Shown one piece after another: positions 56,231-64,000 of a stretch of 64,000 nt of DNA. The DNA is taken from positions 3,534,001-3,598,000 of the forward strand of contig NZ_AP022596.1 of NCBI RefSeq assembly GCF_010731895.1. The letters are read 5' to 3'. Source of the DNA: Mycolicibacterium helvum. Its GTDB lineage: Bacteria > Actinomycetota > Actinomycetes > Mycobacteriales > Mycobacteriaceae. Made by a program: the position numbers and the translations under genes. The notes beneath the pieces are model-generated. The model ran no database searches and was not told where the DNA came from. It saw only the letters and a list, made by a program, of their open reading frames with translations. Within the stretch, counting starts at the first letter, position 1, and each line of letters opens with the position of its first letter.

Positions 56231-56304
56231 GCCCAACATCTCGAAAGAGAACCGTCCCGGTCCTACCTGATACGGGGGCCGGCCCCATTTAGGAGATAGT
56301 CGCA

Positions 56305-56901
56305 ATGCCCAAGCCCACTAAGGGTGCCCGCCTCGGCGGTTCGTCCTCGCACCAGAAGGCGATTCTGGCCAACCTGGCTACGTCGCTTTTCGAACACGGC
56401 CGGATCAAGACGACCGAGCCGAAGGCGCGGGCGTTGCGGCCGTACGCCGAGAAGCTCATCACCCATGCCAAGAAGGGCGAACTGCACAATCGGCGTGAGG
56501 TGATGAAGAAGATCCGCGACAAGGACATCGTGCATGCCTTGTTCGCCGAGATCGGGCCGTTCTTCGCCGATCGCAACGGTGGCTACACCCGCATCATCAA
56601 GGTCGAGGCGCGCAAGGGCGACAACGCCCCGATGGCGGTCATCGAGCTGGTGCGCGAGAAGACCGTGACCTCCGAGGCCAACCGGGCTCGCAAGAGCTCG
56701 GCGGCCAAGGTCGCTGCGCCCGCGCCTGCCGCGGCCGAAGAGGCTCCGGTCGAGGAGATCCCGGCTGAAGAGTCGGTCGCCGAGGTCCAAGGGGCGGAGG
56801 CCGTCGAAGAGGACACTGCCATCGCCGACGCTCAGACCGCTGAGGCTGCCGACGAGGTCGCGCAGGAATCCGCCGAGGATTCGGACGCTGACAAGTCCTG
56901 A
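56305..56901 (+). CDS. rplQ: 50S ribosomal protein bL17 with acidic tail
   Basis: The first 120 residues are a standard bL17 ([20 protein letters not shown], 20 residues; [20 protein letters not shown]; then [10 protein letters not shown]). Residues about 125-198 are an Ala/Glu/Asp tail with no known fold, longer than in E. coli (127 residues in all) and typical of actinobacteria. truA begins four bases after its stop. Confidence 0.99.
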   Translation: MPKPTKGARLGGSSSHQKAILANLATSLFEHGRIKTTEPKARALRPYAEKLITHAKKGELHNRREVMKKIRDKDIVHALFAEIGPFFADRNGGYTRIIKVEARKGDNAPMAVIELVREKTVTSEANRARKSSAAKVAAPAPAAAEEAPVEEIPAEESVAEVQGAEAVEEDTAIADAQTAEAADEVAQESAEDSDADKS

Positions 56902-56905
56902 GGCT

Positions 56906-57823
56906 GTGAAAACGAACCTGCCCGTCACCGAGTCCGGTGGCGGGCAGGTTCGTCTTCGCCTCGACATTGCCTACGACGGCACCGAGTTCACCGGCTGGGC
57001 TGCGCAGGAGGGGTTCCGCACCGTTGCCGGTGTTCTCGAGGAGTCCCTGTCAACGGTGTTCCGGACCCAACTGCGGGTGTTCGGGGCCGGACGAACCGAT
57101 ACCGGTGTGCACGCGAGCGGTCAGGTCGCCCACCTCGACGTGCCCGCCGATGCGCTGACCCACGCCTACCCGCGGCAACCCCGGCCGGACGAGCCTGAGT
57201 TCCGGCCGCTGGTTCGCCGATTGGCCCGGTTCCTGCCCGAGGATGTGCGGGTTCGTGAGATCGTCCGCGCGCCGGCCGGATTCGATGCCCGTTTCTCAGC
57301 GCTGCGCCGGCACTACGCCTACCGGCTTTCGCTGGCACCCTATGGTGTCGAGCCGCAGCTCGCGCGCTACGTGACGCCATGGAACAAGCCGTTGGATATC
57401 GAGGCCATGGCGACGGCATCGCGCCATCTGTTGGGTTTGAATGACTTTGCCGCATTCTGCCGGCACCGGCCCGGTGCGACGACCATCCGCGACCTCCAGC
57501 GCCTGGACTGGGTGCGGGAAACGGCGGGCAGGAGCGAAGCGACTCGGGGGGCTACCGGTGATCTGGTGACCGCCTACGTCAGCGCCGATGCGTTCTGTTG
57601 GTCGATGGTGCGCTCATTGGTCGGCGCGCTCCTGGCTGTGGGGGAGGGGCGTCGCGAACCATCTTGGTGCGCAACGTTGTTGAGCGCAGAGTCACGCTCA
57701 AGCGATTTCGCTGCCGCGCCGGCCCGCGGCCTGACGCTGACCGGGGTGGACTATCCGGCCGACGACCAGCTGGCCGCGCGCATCGGGGTCACTCGCGACC
57801 TGCGGACATTACCGAAACCTTAG
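56906..57823 (+). CDS. truA: tRNA pseudouridine(38-40) synthase TruA with an inserted repeat
   Basis: Modifies uridines in the anticodon arm of many tRNAs. The catalytic Asp is in [18 protein letters not shown] (about residue 56). [18 protein letters not shown] and [15 protein letters not shown] are also diagnostic. Compared with M. tuberculosis TruA as I recall it (DLQRLDWSRAGTLVTA), this protein carries about ten extra residues ([11 protein letters not shown]) encoded by the 23-bp dispersed repeat at 57526-57548, read in frame. GTG 56906 is the start. The 3' end overlaps the convergent cutinase gene by four bases. Confidence 0.94.
   Translation: MKTNLPVTESGGGQVRLRLDIAYDGTEFTGWAAQEGFRTVAGVLEESLSTVFRTQLRVFGAGRTDTGVHASGQVAHLDVPADALTHAYPRQPRPDEPEFRPLVRRLARFLPEDVRVREIVRAPAGFDARFSALRRHYAYRLSLAPYGVEPQLARYVTPWNKPLDIEAMATASRHLLGLNDFAAFCRHRPGATTIRDLQRLDWVRETAGRSEATRGATGDLVTAYVSADAFCWSMVRSLVGALLAVGEGRREPSWCATLLSAESRSSDFAAAPARGLTLTGVDYPADDQLAARIGVTRDLRTLPKP
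57526..57548 (+). repeat. Dispersed 23-bp repeat, copy 2, inside truA
   Basis: Differs from copy 1 (14379-14401) at one position. It is inserted in frame in truA, adding residues in a loop before the [11 protein letters not shown] strand. Its presence in one essential-type gene and one leader suggests a repeat family. Confidence 0.75.
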
Positions 57824-58494
57824 AGCTTTCCGGCCACGAAATCAGCGGCCTGATTGATCATCCCGGCCTTCTGGTAGGCGGCCGCGAGGTGATCGGGCCA
57901 GTTGGCCTCCCAGGTATCCGGGTCGGCCGGGTTGCAGATCGGATCGGCACCGTGGCACAACTCGATCGTCCGGTCCTGATACGCGGGGCTGAAATTCGTG
58001 ATCGGACCCAGCCACTGGGTCCCGTTGCCGAACAGGGCGACTGCGGCAATATGACTGTCGGCGTCGGCGGGCATGGGATTCTTGAAGCCCATGATCGGGA
58101 TGGGAACCGCCAGCACCATATCGGTGGCTGCTGCGCCCAGCGAGTAACCACCAAGGACCAAGCGGGTATTCGGGCAGTTGTTCATGTTGTAGGCAATGCG
58201 ATTGCTGATGTCGTTGGCGCCGATGTCGACCTGATTGTCGGCGGGATAGTTCACGGCGTAGACGCCGATGTTCTTGTGCACCCGCGATCGCAGCGCGCTG
58301 ACGAACGCTTGGCCGATGACCCCAGTGCCGGGGGATTCGAGGCGGCCGCGCGCGAAGATCACCTCGACATCAGGACATGGTGCGGCGCCGGCCGTCGGCA
58401 CTGTATCTGGCAGTGCGGAGGGGGCCATCAACATCGCAAGTGCCGCAACCAATGTGGCGGCCGCACCGGTGGCCGTCGCTCGGATACGCATCAT
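57820..58494 (-). CDS. Cutinase family esterase/lipase, copy 1
   Basis: A 224-residue secreted alpha/beta hydrolase with an N-terminal signal ([15 protein letters not shown]). The catalytic Ser is in GGYSLGAA, the Asp in CHGADPIC and the His in WPDHLAAAY. Mycobacterial cutinases act as lipases, phospholipases or esterases at the cell surface. This copy pairs best with copy 2 (both have the SLGAA serine motif and a His within a WxxH motif). It ends against truA. Confidence 0.9.
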   Translation of the reverse strand: MMRIRATATGAAATLVAALAMLMAPSALPDTVPTAGAAPCPDVEVIFARGRLESPGTGVIGQAFVSALRSRVHKNIGVYAVNYPADNQVDIGANDISNRIAYNMNNCPNTRLVLGGYSLGAAATDMVLAVPIPIMGFKNPMPADADSHIAAVALFGNGTQWLGPITNFSPAYQDRTIELCHGADPICNPADPDTWEANWPDHLAAAYQKAGMINQAADFVAGKL

Positions 58495-59157
58495 TTAGAG
58501 CCGGTCCGCCGTGAATTGGGCGGCCTGATCCACCAGGCCGGAACCGATGTAGGCGTCCTGCAGGTGTGAGGACCAGTTCCCGACAAGGGTATTGGGATCG
58601 ATGCCGTTGCAGATCGGGTCGTCCACGTTGCATTGGTCGATGGTCTTGCCGCCGTAGAGCGGGTTGTTGGACGCTGACACCGGGCCGAAGATGCTGCGGG
58701 TGCCGTTGCCGAACAACACCACGGCCGCGACATGGTCGGCGACTCCCGGGGGCAGCGGGTTGTTGAAGCCGAACTGGGCTTGAGTCGCCCCCACGACGAC
58801 GTCGACGACTGCGGCGCCCAGCGAGTACCCACCCGGCACCAGCCGGGTGTTCGGGCAGTTGGCTGCCATGTACTGCATGTGCTTACTCATGTCGTTGGCG
58901 CCCGGCACAATGTCCCAGTCGGCGATGTAGTTGACCCCGTATACCCCAACGCTCTTCGGAGTTTTGGCGCGTAACGCGTCGACGAATGCTTCCCCGATGC
59001 GGCCGATACCCGGCGGTTCGAAGCGGCCGCGGGCGAAGATGACCTCGGCGTCGGGACAATCCGCGGCCGTGGCTACAGCAGTCGGCAATAGCGAAGCAGC
59101 AACGGACATTATCGCTGCAGCACTGCTCAGCACCGCTGTGACGCGCATGCCAGCCAT
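58495..59157 (-). CDS. Cutinase family esterase/lipase, copy 2
   Basis: A 220-residue homologue, ending immediately before copy 1. Signal peptide (SSAAAIMSVAASLLPTAVA), Ser in GGYSLGAAV, Asp in CNVDDPIC, His in WSSHLQDAY. ATG 59157 or 59148 could be used. A long frame reaching 59778 is an artefact that runs through copy 3. Confidence 0.9.
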   Translation of the reverse strand: MAGMRVTAVLSSAAAIMSVAASLLPTAVATAADCPDAEVIFARGRFEPPGIGRIGEAFVDALRAKTPKSVGVYGVNYIADWDIVPGANDMSKHMQYMAANCPNTRLVPGGYSLGAAVVDVVVGATQAQFGFNNPLPPGVADHVAAVVLFGNGTRSIFGPVSASNNPLYGGKTIDQCNVDDPICNGIDPNTLVGNWSSHLQDAYIGSGLVDQAAQFTADRL

Positions 59158-59203
59158 CGTAGCCGAGGCTCCAGGACTGCTGGCAGCAAATAAAATCGCG
59201 GGG

Positions 59204-59887
59204 CTACAGCAGGCCGGCGAGGAACCCGGCAGCTTGCGCAGGCGCGGGTCCGCTCTCGTAATCGGTGTGCGCGAACGGATTGCGGCCGCGCGAGCAGATC
59301 GGATCACCGTCGTTGCACAGGTCGATGCCCTTACCGGCGAAGGAACCGCCGGCCGAGGTGATCGGAATACCGAACTTGGTGGACGGGTTGCCGAAAACCG
59401 CCAGCCCGGCGACCTTGTTGGCCAGGCCGCCCGGTAGTGGCGGTGCCGAGCCGATGTCGCCCACCTTGTTGCCCAACGGTGGTATCCCCACCAGCATGTC
59501 GACCACCGCGGCGCCCTGTGAGTAGCCACCGAGCACGAAGCGCGTCGACGGGCACGCGGCGGCGGTGGCCGCGATGTGATTGCTCGCATCATTGGCACCG
59601 TCGGCGGCGCCGAGGAAGTCGTAGCTGGCCGGGTAGTCCACCGCGTAGCTGCTGACCGTGCGGCTGCCGAGCTGGGCCTGGAGGTTGTCGGCGAGCGCCT
59701 GTCCGACGCGGCCGATGCCGGCCGGCTCGCTGGTACCGCGGGCGAACACGACCTCGACATCGGGGCATGGTCCGGCATGCGCAGCCGGAGCGACGGTGGT
59801 CGGTGTCAGCAGCGCCAGCGCCGCGGTGACGACAGCAGTCGAGGCAACCCCGAAGACCCGGGCAGGTGTCATGGTCGGCCTGGCCAT
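59204..59887 (-). CDS. Cutinase family esterase/lipase, copy 3
   Basis: A 227-residue homologue of the second subtype: Ser in GGYSQGAAV, Asp in CNDGDPIC, His in FAHTDYE. The signal peptide ends at APAAHAGPC. ATG 59887 gives MARPTMTPARV. It resembles copy 4 and M. tuberculosis Cut3/Cut4-type (Rv3451/Rv3452) proteins. Confidence 0.9.
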   Translation of the reverse strand: MARPTMTPARVFGVASTAVVTAALALLTPTTVAPAAHAGPCPDVEVVFARGTSEPAGIGRVGQALADNLQAQLGSRTVSSYAVDYPASYDFLGAADGANDASNHIAATAAACPSTRFVLGGYSQGAAVVDMLVGIPPLGNKVGDIGSAPPLPGGLANKVAGLAVFGNPSTKFGIPITSAGGSFAGKGIDLCNDGDPICSRGRNPFAHTDYESGPAPAQAAGFLAGLL

Positions 59888-59980
59888 GGTGATTGAAACC
59901 CCCTTGGTCGCTCGCACTGGGCTAATAGTCACCCGTGGCTAATAGTCACACAATGGGCTGGGAGCCCCAAACCGCAGCGA

Positions 59981-60637
59981 CTACAGCAGGCCGGCCACGA
60001 ACGCGGCGGCCTGGTTGGCCGAGCCGTCGTTGCCGTAGGCCCGGTGCGCTGGCACATCGTTGCCACTGGTGCAGATCGGATCACCCGGGTTGCACAAATC
60101 GATCGCCCTGGCGCCGTAGACCGGACTGCTGGTCAGCGGCAGGCCGACCTTGGCGGTGGGGTTGCCGAAGACCGCCAGGCCCGCGACGTGGTCGGACACC
60201 TCGGGCGGGAGCGGGTTGTTGAAGCCGATGGCCGGGAACGGGACCGAGGTGATGATGTCGATGATCGCCGCACCCTGCGAGTAGCCGCCGAGCACCAGCC
60301 TGGTGTTGGGGCAGTCGTTCACCACGCCCTGGATGAACGCGCTGGCGTCGTTCGCGCCGTCGGCGGCGGCCAGGAAGTCGTAGCTGGCCGGATAGTTCAC
60401 CGCGTAGACACCCATCGAGCGGTTGCCGATCTTGGGCCGCAGGGCGTTGACGAATGCTTGCCCGACCCGGCCGATGCCTGGTGGTTCGTCGGTGCCGCGG
60501 GCGAATACCACCTGGACGTCATTGCAGGCGGCCGCCGCGGTCGGCAGCGCGACCGGGCTGACCAACGTAGCCATGCCGGCTAGGACGGTGGCCGCGACGG
60601 CCAGCAGAACACGCTTCGACGCAAAGGTGGAAGTCAC
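59981..60637 (-). CDS. Cutinase family esterase/lipase, copy 4
   Basis: A 218-residue homologue of copy 3 (shared DYLAAADGANDAS-type region, GGYSQGAA, CNPGDPIC, PAHRAYG). The signal peptide is SKRVLLAVAATVLAGMA, cut near ALPTAAAAC. GTG 60637 is the start. First gene of the four in transcription order, with gaps of 93, 46 and zero bases between copies. Confidence 0.9.
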   Translation of the reverse strand: MTSTFASKRVLLAVAATVLAGMATLVSPVALPTAAAACNDVQVVFARGTDEPPGIGRVGQAFVNALRPKIGNRSMGVYAVNYPASYDFLAAADGANDASAFIQGVVNDCPNTRLVLGGYSQGAAIIDIITSVPFPAIGFNNPLPPEVSDHVAGLAVFGNPTAKVGLPLTSSPVYGARAIDLCNPGDPICTSGNDVPAHRAYGNDGSANQAAAFVAGLL

Positions 60638-60698
60638 ATCTGGATGCTACCGATGAGAGGCCTGTTTCATTCCCGACGTTTGCTCCGCGTGGCGCGCG

Positions 60699-61703
60699 CT
60701 AGGCCCGGGCCGGGCTGGCGGTTTCCTCGATCGGCCCGGCGTCTGGCCACGTCGCGGCCGTTACCGCGGCGCTGCGATCACCCTGGCGGGCCAGCGCCAG
60801 GCCAAGTAGAACCACTACGCCGCCGACAGCCTGAGTGCCGGTGACCGCTTCGCCGAGCAGTATCCACGCCGAGATCACCGCGAAGAGCACTTCACCGAGG
60901 CCGACCAGGGACGCGAAGCTGGGCCGCAGCCGCGCCACACCGCTGATGCCCAGCGTGTAGGCGATCGCGGTGGCCACCACGGCCAGCATGAGCACCGGAA
61001 CCCACCACGGGACGATCAGTCCGGCGACGTCGGCGTTGTTGGCGGTGAAGGTCAGCGGCATCACGCCGGTCAGGCCCAGCAGCCCGACGGCGACCGCACC
61101 GACCACCAGGCCGCCGGTGGCCAGGGTGATCGAGTTCAGGCCACTGCCGTCGGCGCTCACCTCGTCGGACATCATGAAGTAGCAGGCCGCGCAGATCGCC
61201 GCCGCCAGACCCCAGGCGATCCCCGCGGCATTGATGTGGGCGCCGCCGGTGAAGACATTGAGCACCAACATGATTCCGGCCACCGCGATTGCCACGCCCG
61301 CCAAGGTCATGGCGCGGGGGCGGCGCCGGGTGGTTCCCCAGATCCAGCCCACGACCAGGATCGGGGCGGTGTATTCGAGCAACAGTGCTACGCCGACCGA
61401 CAGGTGCGAGACGGCGTTGTAGTAGCAGAGCTGCGCGCCGGCGATCGGAACAAGCCCGTAGGCGACCACGGTGCGGGCGTGTGCGCGGGCTTCCCGGATC
61501 CAGTCGGGTTTGACGATGGTGGCGAAGACCGCCATGACCAGTGCGCCGCCGGCCAGCCGGGCGGTGACAGCGGCGGTCGGGGACCAGCCCGCCTCCATCA
61601 GCGACTTGGCGAAGGGGCCGGACATGCCGAACGTGAACGCCGATCCGATGGCGAACAGCAGACCAAGACGAAAGTGGTCTTGGCCACGAACCGTCATCGA
61701 CAT
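60699..61703 (-). CDS. EamA/DMT-family transporter
   Basis: A 334-residue exporter with ten hydrophobic segments arranged as two EamA repeats (FGMSGPFAKSLMEAGWSP first repeat; GLGEVLFAVISAWILLGE second). The substrate is unknown; RhtA- and threonine/homoserine-like exporters have this form. ATG 61703 (MSMTVRGQD) is the start. Divergent from the CGNR regulator, with 63 bases between. Confidence 0.9.
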   Translation of the reverse strand: MSMTVRGQDHFRLGLLFAIGSAFTFGMSGPFAKSLMEAGWSPTAAVTARLAGGALVMAVFATIVKPDWIREARAHARTVVAYGLVPIAGAQLCYYNAVSHLSVGVALLLEYTAPILVVGWIWGTTRRRPRAMTLAGVAIAVAGIMLVLNVFTGGAHINAAGIAWGLAAAICAACYFMMSDEVSADGSGLNSITLATGGLVVGAVAVGLLGLTGVMPLTFTANNADVAGLIVPWWVPVLMLAVVATAIAYTLGISGVARLRPSFASLVGLGEVLFAVISAWILLGEAVTGTQAVGGVVVLLGLALARQGDRSAAVTAATWPDAGPIEETASPARA

Positions 61704-61720
61704 CAGGCACCTCGTGTGTA

Positions 61721-61793
61721 ATGAGTAAAATGATTGTTGGTCGTGACAGTATGTCCCAAGGGGGTCATGAGTCAAATGCTTTTCGTTCATGAC
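61721..61793. repeat. Imperfect 27-bp direct repeat at the CGNR gene start
   Basis: ATGAGT.AAATG.TT.T recurs at 61721 and 61767, 46 bases apart, with about 21 of 27 positions alike. The first copy reads MSKMIVGRD if translated, the second is the real start MSQMLFVHD. The copies lie in the promoter region shared with the EamA gene, so they may be operator half-sites for the CGNR protein itself. Confidence 0.4.
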
Positions 61794-62330
61794 ACGGAGC
61801 TCACTTTGCGGGCTGCGTGTGCACTGGTTAACAGCGATCGCGTCGACGGCGAACAGCTGGCCGATCAGCCTGCCCTGGACGCCTACCTGAACAGCTACGG
61901 CTGGACCGGCCGGCGCGATCACGACGACGCCGAGGTGGCGGCGGTACATACGCTGCGCGGGCGGCTGGGTAGGATCTGGGCCGCCGCCGACGATGAGAAC
62001 CGCGCTGTCGGGCAGATCAACGCGCTGCTGTCCGACACTCGCGCGTCGCCGTGGCTGACCCGCCACCCCGAGATGCCCGAGTGGCATCTGCACCTGGCCT
62101 CCATCCACGATCCGCTGGCCCAGCGAATGGGCGCCGAGATGGCGATGTCGCTGGCCGACCTGGTGCGCGCCGGCGAACTGCGCAGGCTGAAGATCTGCGC
62201 GGCCCCGGACTGCGGTGCGGTGCTCATCGATCTGTCGCGCAATCGGTCGCGCATGTTTTGCGATACCGGGAATTGCGGTAATCGCCAGCACGTCGCCGCT
62301 TATCGGGAACGCCGCTCCAAAGAGGGGTAG
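61767..62330 (+). CDS. CGNR zinc-finger regulator (ABATE domain)
   Basis: A 187-residue stress-type transcription regulator. The N-terminal ABATE-like domain (residues 1-130) has LTLRAACALVNS, and the C-terminal zinc finger shows C-x4-C, then C-x4-CGNR (CAAPDCG, FCDTGNCGNRQHVAAYRERR). Cognate genes are often transporters or oxidoreductases, consistent with the divergent EamA gene. ATG 61767 is chosen. Confidence 0.88.
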   Translation: MSQMLFVHDTELTLRAACALVNSDRVDGEQLADQPALDAYLNSYGWTGRRDHDDAEVAAVHTLRGRLGRIWAAADDENRAVGQINALLSDTRASPWLTRHPEMPEWHLHLASIHDPLAQRMGAEMAMSLADLVRAGELRRLKICAAPDCGAVLIDLSRNRSRMFCDTGNCGNRQHVAAYRERRSKEG

Positions 62331-62341
62331 CGTCAGTCGTC

Positions 62342-63592
62342 ATGCGCGCACGGGGGCGTGACATCGACATCGTGGTCTTCGGAGCCACTGGCTACGTAGG
62401 CAAACTCACTGCGGGGTATCTCGCCAGATCCCGCTCGGGACTTCGGATCGCGCTCGCGGGCCGGTCGAAAAGCCGCCTTGAGGCCGTCCGGAGTGGGCTT
62501 GGGGGCCGGGCCAAGAATTGGCCGCTGATCGTGGCTGATGTGGATAAGCCAGGCTCTGTGAAGGCGATGGCATCCCGAAGCCGGTTGGTGCTCAACGCGG
62601 TTGGCCCCTACACCCGGTACGGACTGCCGGTCGTCGCGGCCTGCGCAGACGCCGGAACTGACTATATCGATCTCACCGGCGAGGTTCCGTTCGTCCGGCG
62701 AAGTATCGATCAGAGTCATCGTCGGGCGAAGGACAGCGGGGCGCGCATTGTGCACTCGTGCGGATTCGACTCGATCCCTTCGGATCTCACCGTGTACGCG
62801 CTGAGTCAACGGACCGCCGTCGACGGGGCCGGTGAACTCGCCGAGACGACGCTGGTGCTGCGGGACTACTCCGGCGGCTACGCCGGCGGTTCGGTGGCGA
62901 CGATGGTCGACCTCATGCGCCTGACATCCTCGGATCCCCAGGTGCGCCACATGCTCGACGATCCTTACAGTCTGAGCCCCGATCGTGACGCCGAACCGGA
63001 TCTGGGACCACAGATCGATCTTCCGTTGCTGCCGGGCCACGAGGTCGCCCCCGAACTGGCGGGGTTGTGGACCAGTGGGTATGTGATGGCGCTGTACAAC
63101 ACGCGCTGTGTGCGCCGTTCCAACGCGCTGATGAAATGGGCCTACGGGCGCAGCTTCCGCTACAGCGAAACACTGATCATGGGTTCCTTCCCCGGTGCGG
63201 CGCTGGCGGGTGCGATGTTCAACGCCGGTATCGCCACCGCATCGCGCTTTGGCGGCCACTACCTGCGAATGCTCCCAACAGGTTTGGTCGACCGGATGAC
63301 ACCCGCGGCGGGGACGGGTAATGACATGGGCTCGCGTGGGCACTACCGGGTCGAGACGTATGCGACTACGACAACGGGGCGAAGGTATCGGGCCACGATC
63401 GCGCAACCCGCCGACCCCGGCTACTCGGCCACCGCAGTGCTGGCCGGGGAGAGCGCGCTCGCCCTCGTCGTGGACCGGGATCGCCTGCCCGACCGGCACG
63501 GGGTTCTGACACCGGCCTCCGCGATGGGTGATGTACTGCTCGACCGACTACCTGCCGCCGGGGTCAACTTCGAGACCGTCGGCCTGCCTTGA
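62342..63592 (+). CDS. Saccharopine-dehydrogenase-like / trans-acting enoyl reductase-type protein
   Basis: A 416-residue protein with an N-terminal NAD(P)-binding fold (DIVVFGATGYVGKLTAGYLA, 20 residues; then NAVGPYTRYG and VHSCGFDSIPSDL). These blocks match the mycobacterial family that includes Rv2449c and the Rv2953 trans-acting enoyl reductase of phthiocerol synthesis. A C-terminal alpha/beta domain follows. It starts 11 bases after the CGNR stop. Which lipid it serves is unknown. Confidence 0.85.
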   Translation: MRARGRDIDIVVFGATGYVGKLTAGYLARSRSGLRIALAGRSKSRLEAVRSGLGGRAKNWPLIVADVDKPGSVKAMASRSRLVLNAVGPYTRYGLPVVAACADAGTDYIDLTGEVPFVRRSIDQSHRRAKDSGARIVHSCGFDSIPSDLTVYALSQRTAVDGAGELAETTLVLRDYSGGYAGGSVATMVDLMRLTSSDPQVRHMLDDPYSLSPDRDAEPDLGPQIDLPLLPGHEVAPELAGLWTSGYVMALYNTRCVRRSNALMKWAYGRSFRYSETLIMGSFPGAALAGAMFNAGIATASRFGGHYLRMLPTGLVDRMTPAAGTGNDMGSRGHYRVETYATTTTGRRYRATIAQPADPGYSATAVLAGESALALVVDRDRLPDRHGVLTPASAMGDVLLDRLPAAGVNFETVGLP

Positions 63593-63596
63593 GCGG

Positions 63597-64000
63597 TCAC
63601 GGCATGTAGAAACCGCGGATGTGGTGGTAGCGGCCGTATCCGAGCAGGGCGTTGGCGGCCTGTAGCCCAGAGACCACAGCGGCTTCGATGCAACCGGCAT
63701 TGATGCCGCAGTCGGTCCAGTCGCCGGCGAGCACGAGGTTGTCGTAGCCACTCTCATCGGGGCGCAGCCGGTACTTGTCCGACCCCGGGACTGAGAGCAC
63801 GTAGCGGTCGGACGGGTCGATGTTGACGCTGACGTGCTGGGTTTCCAGTGCGGCCGCACCCTTTCGGTCACCCGCACCGGATAGCAGGCCCCAGCTGAAC
63901 CCGCCTTCGGTCACCGCTTTCGGCAGATACATCCCGACATGGCGGTTCAGGTAGTCAACGGCGTTGGCCAGCACGCGCTTTCGGTGGGTGGTGACGTACG
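63597..64000 (-). CDS. FAD-dependent amine oxidase, C-terminal part
   Basis: The minus strand is open from 63597 to the edge, covering the end of an FAD/NAD(P) oxidoreductase. The last 130 residues include ...DNLVLAGDWTDCGINAGCIE (20 residues), the FAD-binding end of the amine oxidase group, followed by AAVVSGLQAANALLG. The start lies beyond the window. It is convergent with the reductase gene. Confidence 0.85.
   Translation of the reverse strand, partial: YVTTHRKRVLANAVDYLNRHVGMYLPKAVTEGGFSWGLLSGAGDRKGAAALETQHVSVNIDPSDRYVLSVPGSDKYRLRPDESGYDNLVLAGDWTDCGINAGCIEAAVVSGLQAANALLGYGRYHHIRGFYMP

Noticed and set aside
58495..59778. 427-codon frame joining cutinase copies 2 and 3
   Set aside because: The part upstream of 59157 is an out-of-frame reading of copy 3; the true start with a signal peptide is at 59157 or 59148.

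Overview
The window reads as chromosomal DNA of a mycobacterium, most likely a rapid grower of the Mycolicibacterium type. The DNA is GC-rich with strong third-position bias, GTG starts are frequent, and the proteins match mycobacterial families throughout (LpqT, LpqU, WhiB, KdpFABC, cutinases, F420-type luciferase-like oxidoreductases). I see no plasmid or phage backbone, no transposase or integrase, and no CRISPR array. Species-level placement is inference from remembered protein families, not a database search.

Region 1 (1-39.5 kb) follows the order of M. tuberculosis Rv1011-Rv1031: ispE, the FAAL/pks16-type ligase, pth, rplY, lpqT, prs, glmU, a tRNA-Gln, a TetR gene, mfd, mazG, lpqU, eno, an FtsB-like gene, a DUF501 gene, ppx and the kdp potassium genes. 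Inserted into this frame are an MFS-Usp fusion with an O-methyltransferase, a ferredoxin-like iron-sulfur protein, a DUF998/DUF6611 pair, arsC, the complete efeUOB iron-uptake operon, a KimA/APC-type permease and a 34-residue Cys/His-rich microprotein. The kdp genes run as one colinear block (kdpF-A-B-C-D-E, minus strand), preceded by a second tiny membrane peptide.

Region 2 (39.9-46.7 kb) is an accessory island. It holds an orphan, divergently transcribed second KdpA with an altered selectivity-filter loop. It also holds two tandem LysA-like barrel proteins lacking the PLP lysine, a fossil of a histidine-kinase-type ATPase, a WhiB-like protein without the first cluster cysteine, a bL37-like ribosomal microprotein, a second DUF6611 gene, a Trp-rich small ORF and a DUF2254 membrane protein.

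Region 3 (46.7-64 kb) follows the order of Rv3464-Rv3451: rmlB, F420-type oxidoreductases (two intact copies plus a wrecked third), infA, rpmJ, rpsM, rpsK, rpsD, rpoA, rplQ, truA and cutinases (four tandem copies). Between the oxidoreductases and infA sits a signalling pair, a receiver-thioredoxin-reductase fusion followed by a cNMP-domain histidine kinase whose H-box His is Tyr. The window ends with an EamA exporter, a CGNR regulator, a saccharopine-dehydrogenase-like reductase and a truncated amine oxidase. Regions 1 and 3 lie far apart in M. tuberculosis, so the island sits at a synteny junction.

The most promising undescribed elements are the orphan KdpA and its island, the dead LysA-like pair, the 34-aa Cys/His microprotein, the 27-aa membrane peptide ahead of kdpF, the bL37 paralogue, and the Tyr-for-His sensor kinase paired with a receiver-reductase fusion.
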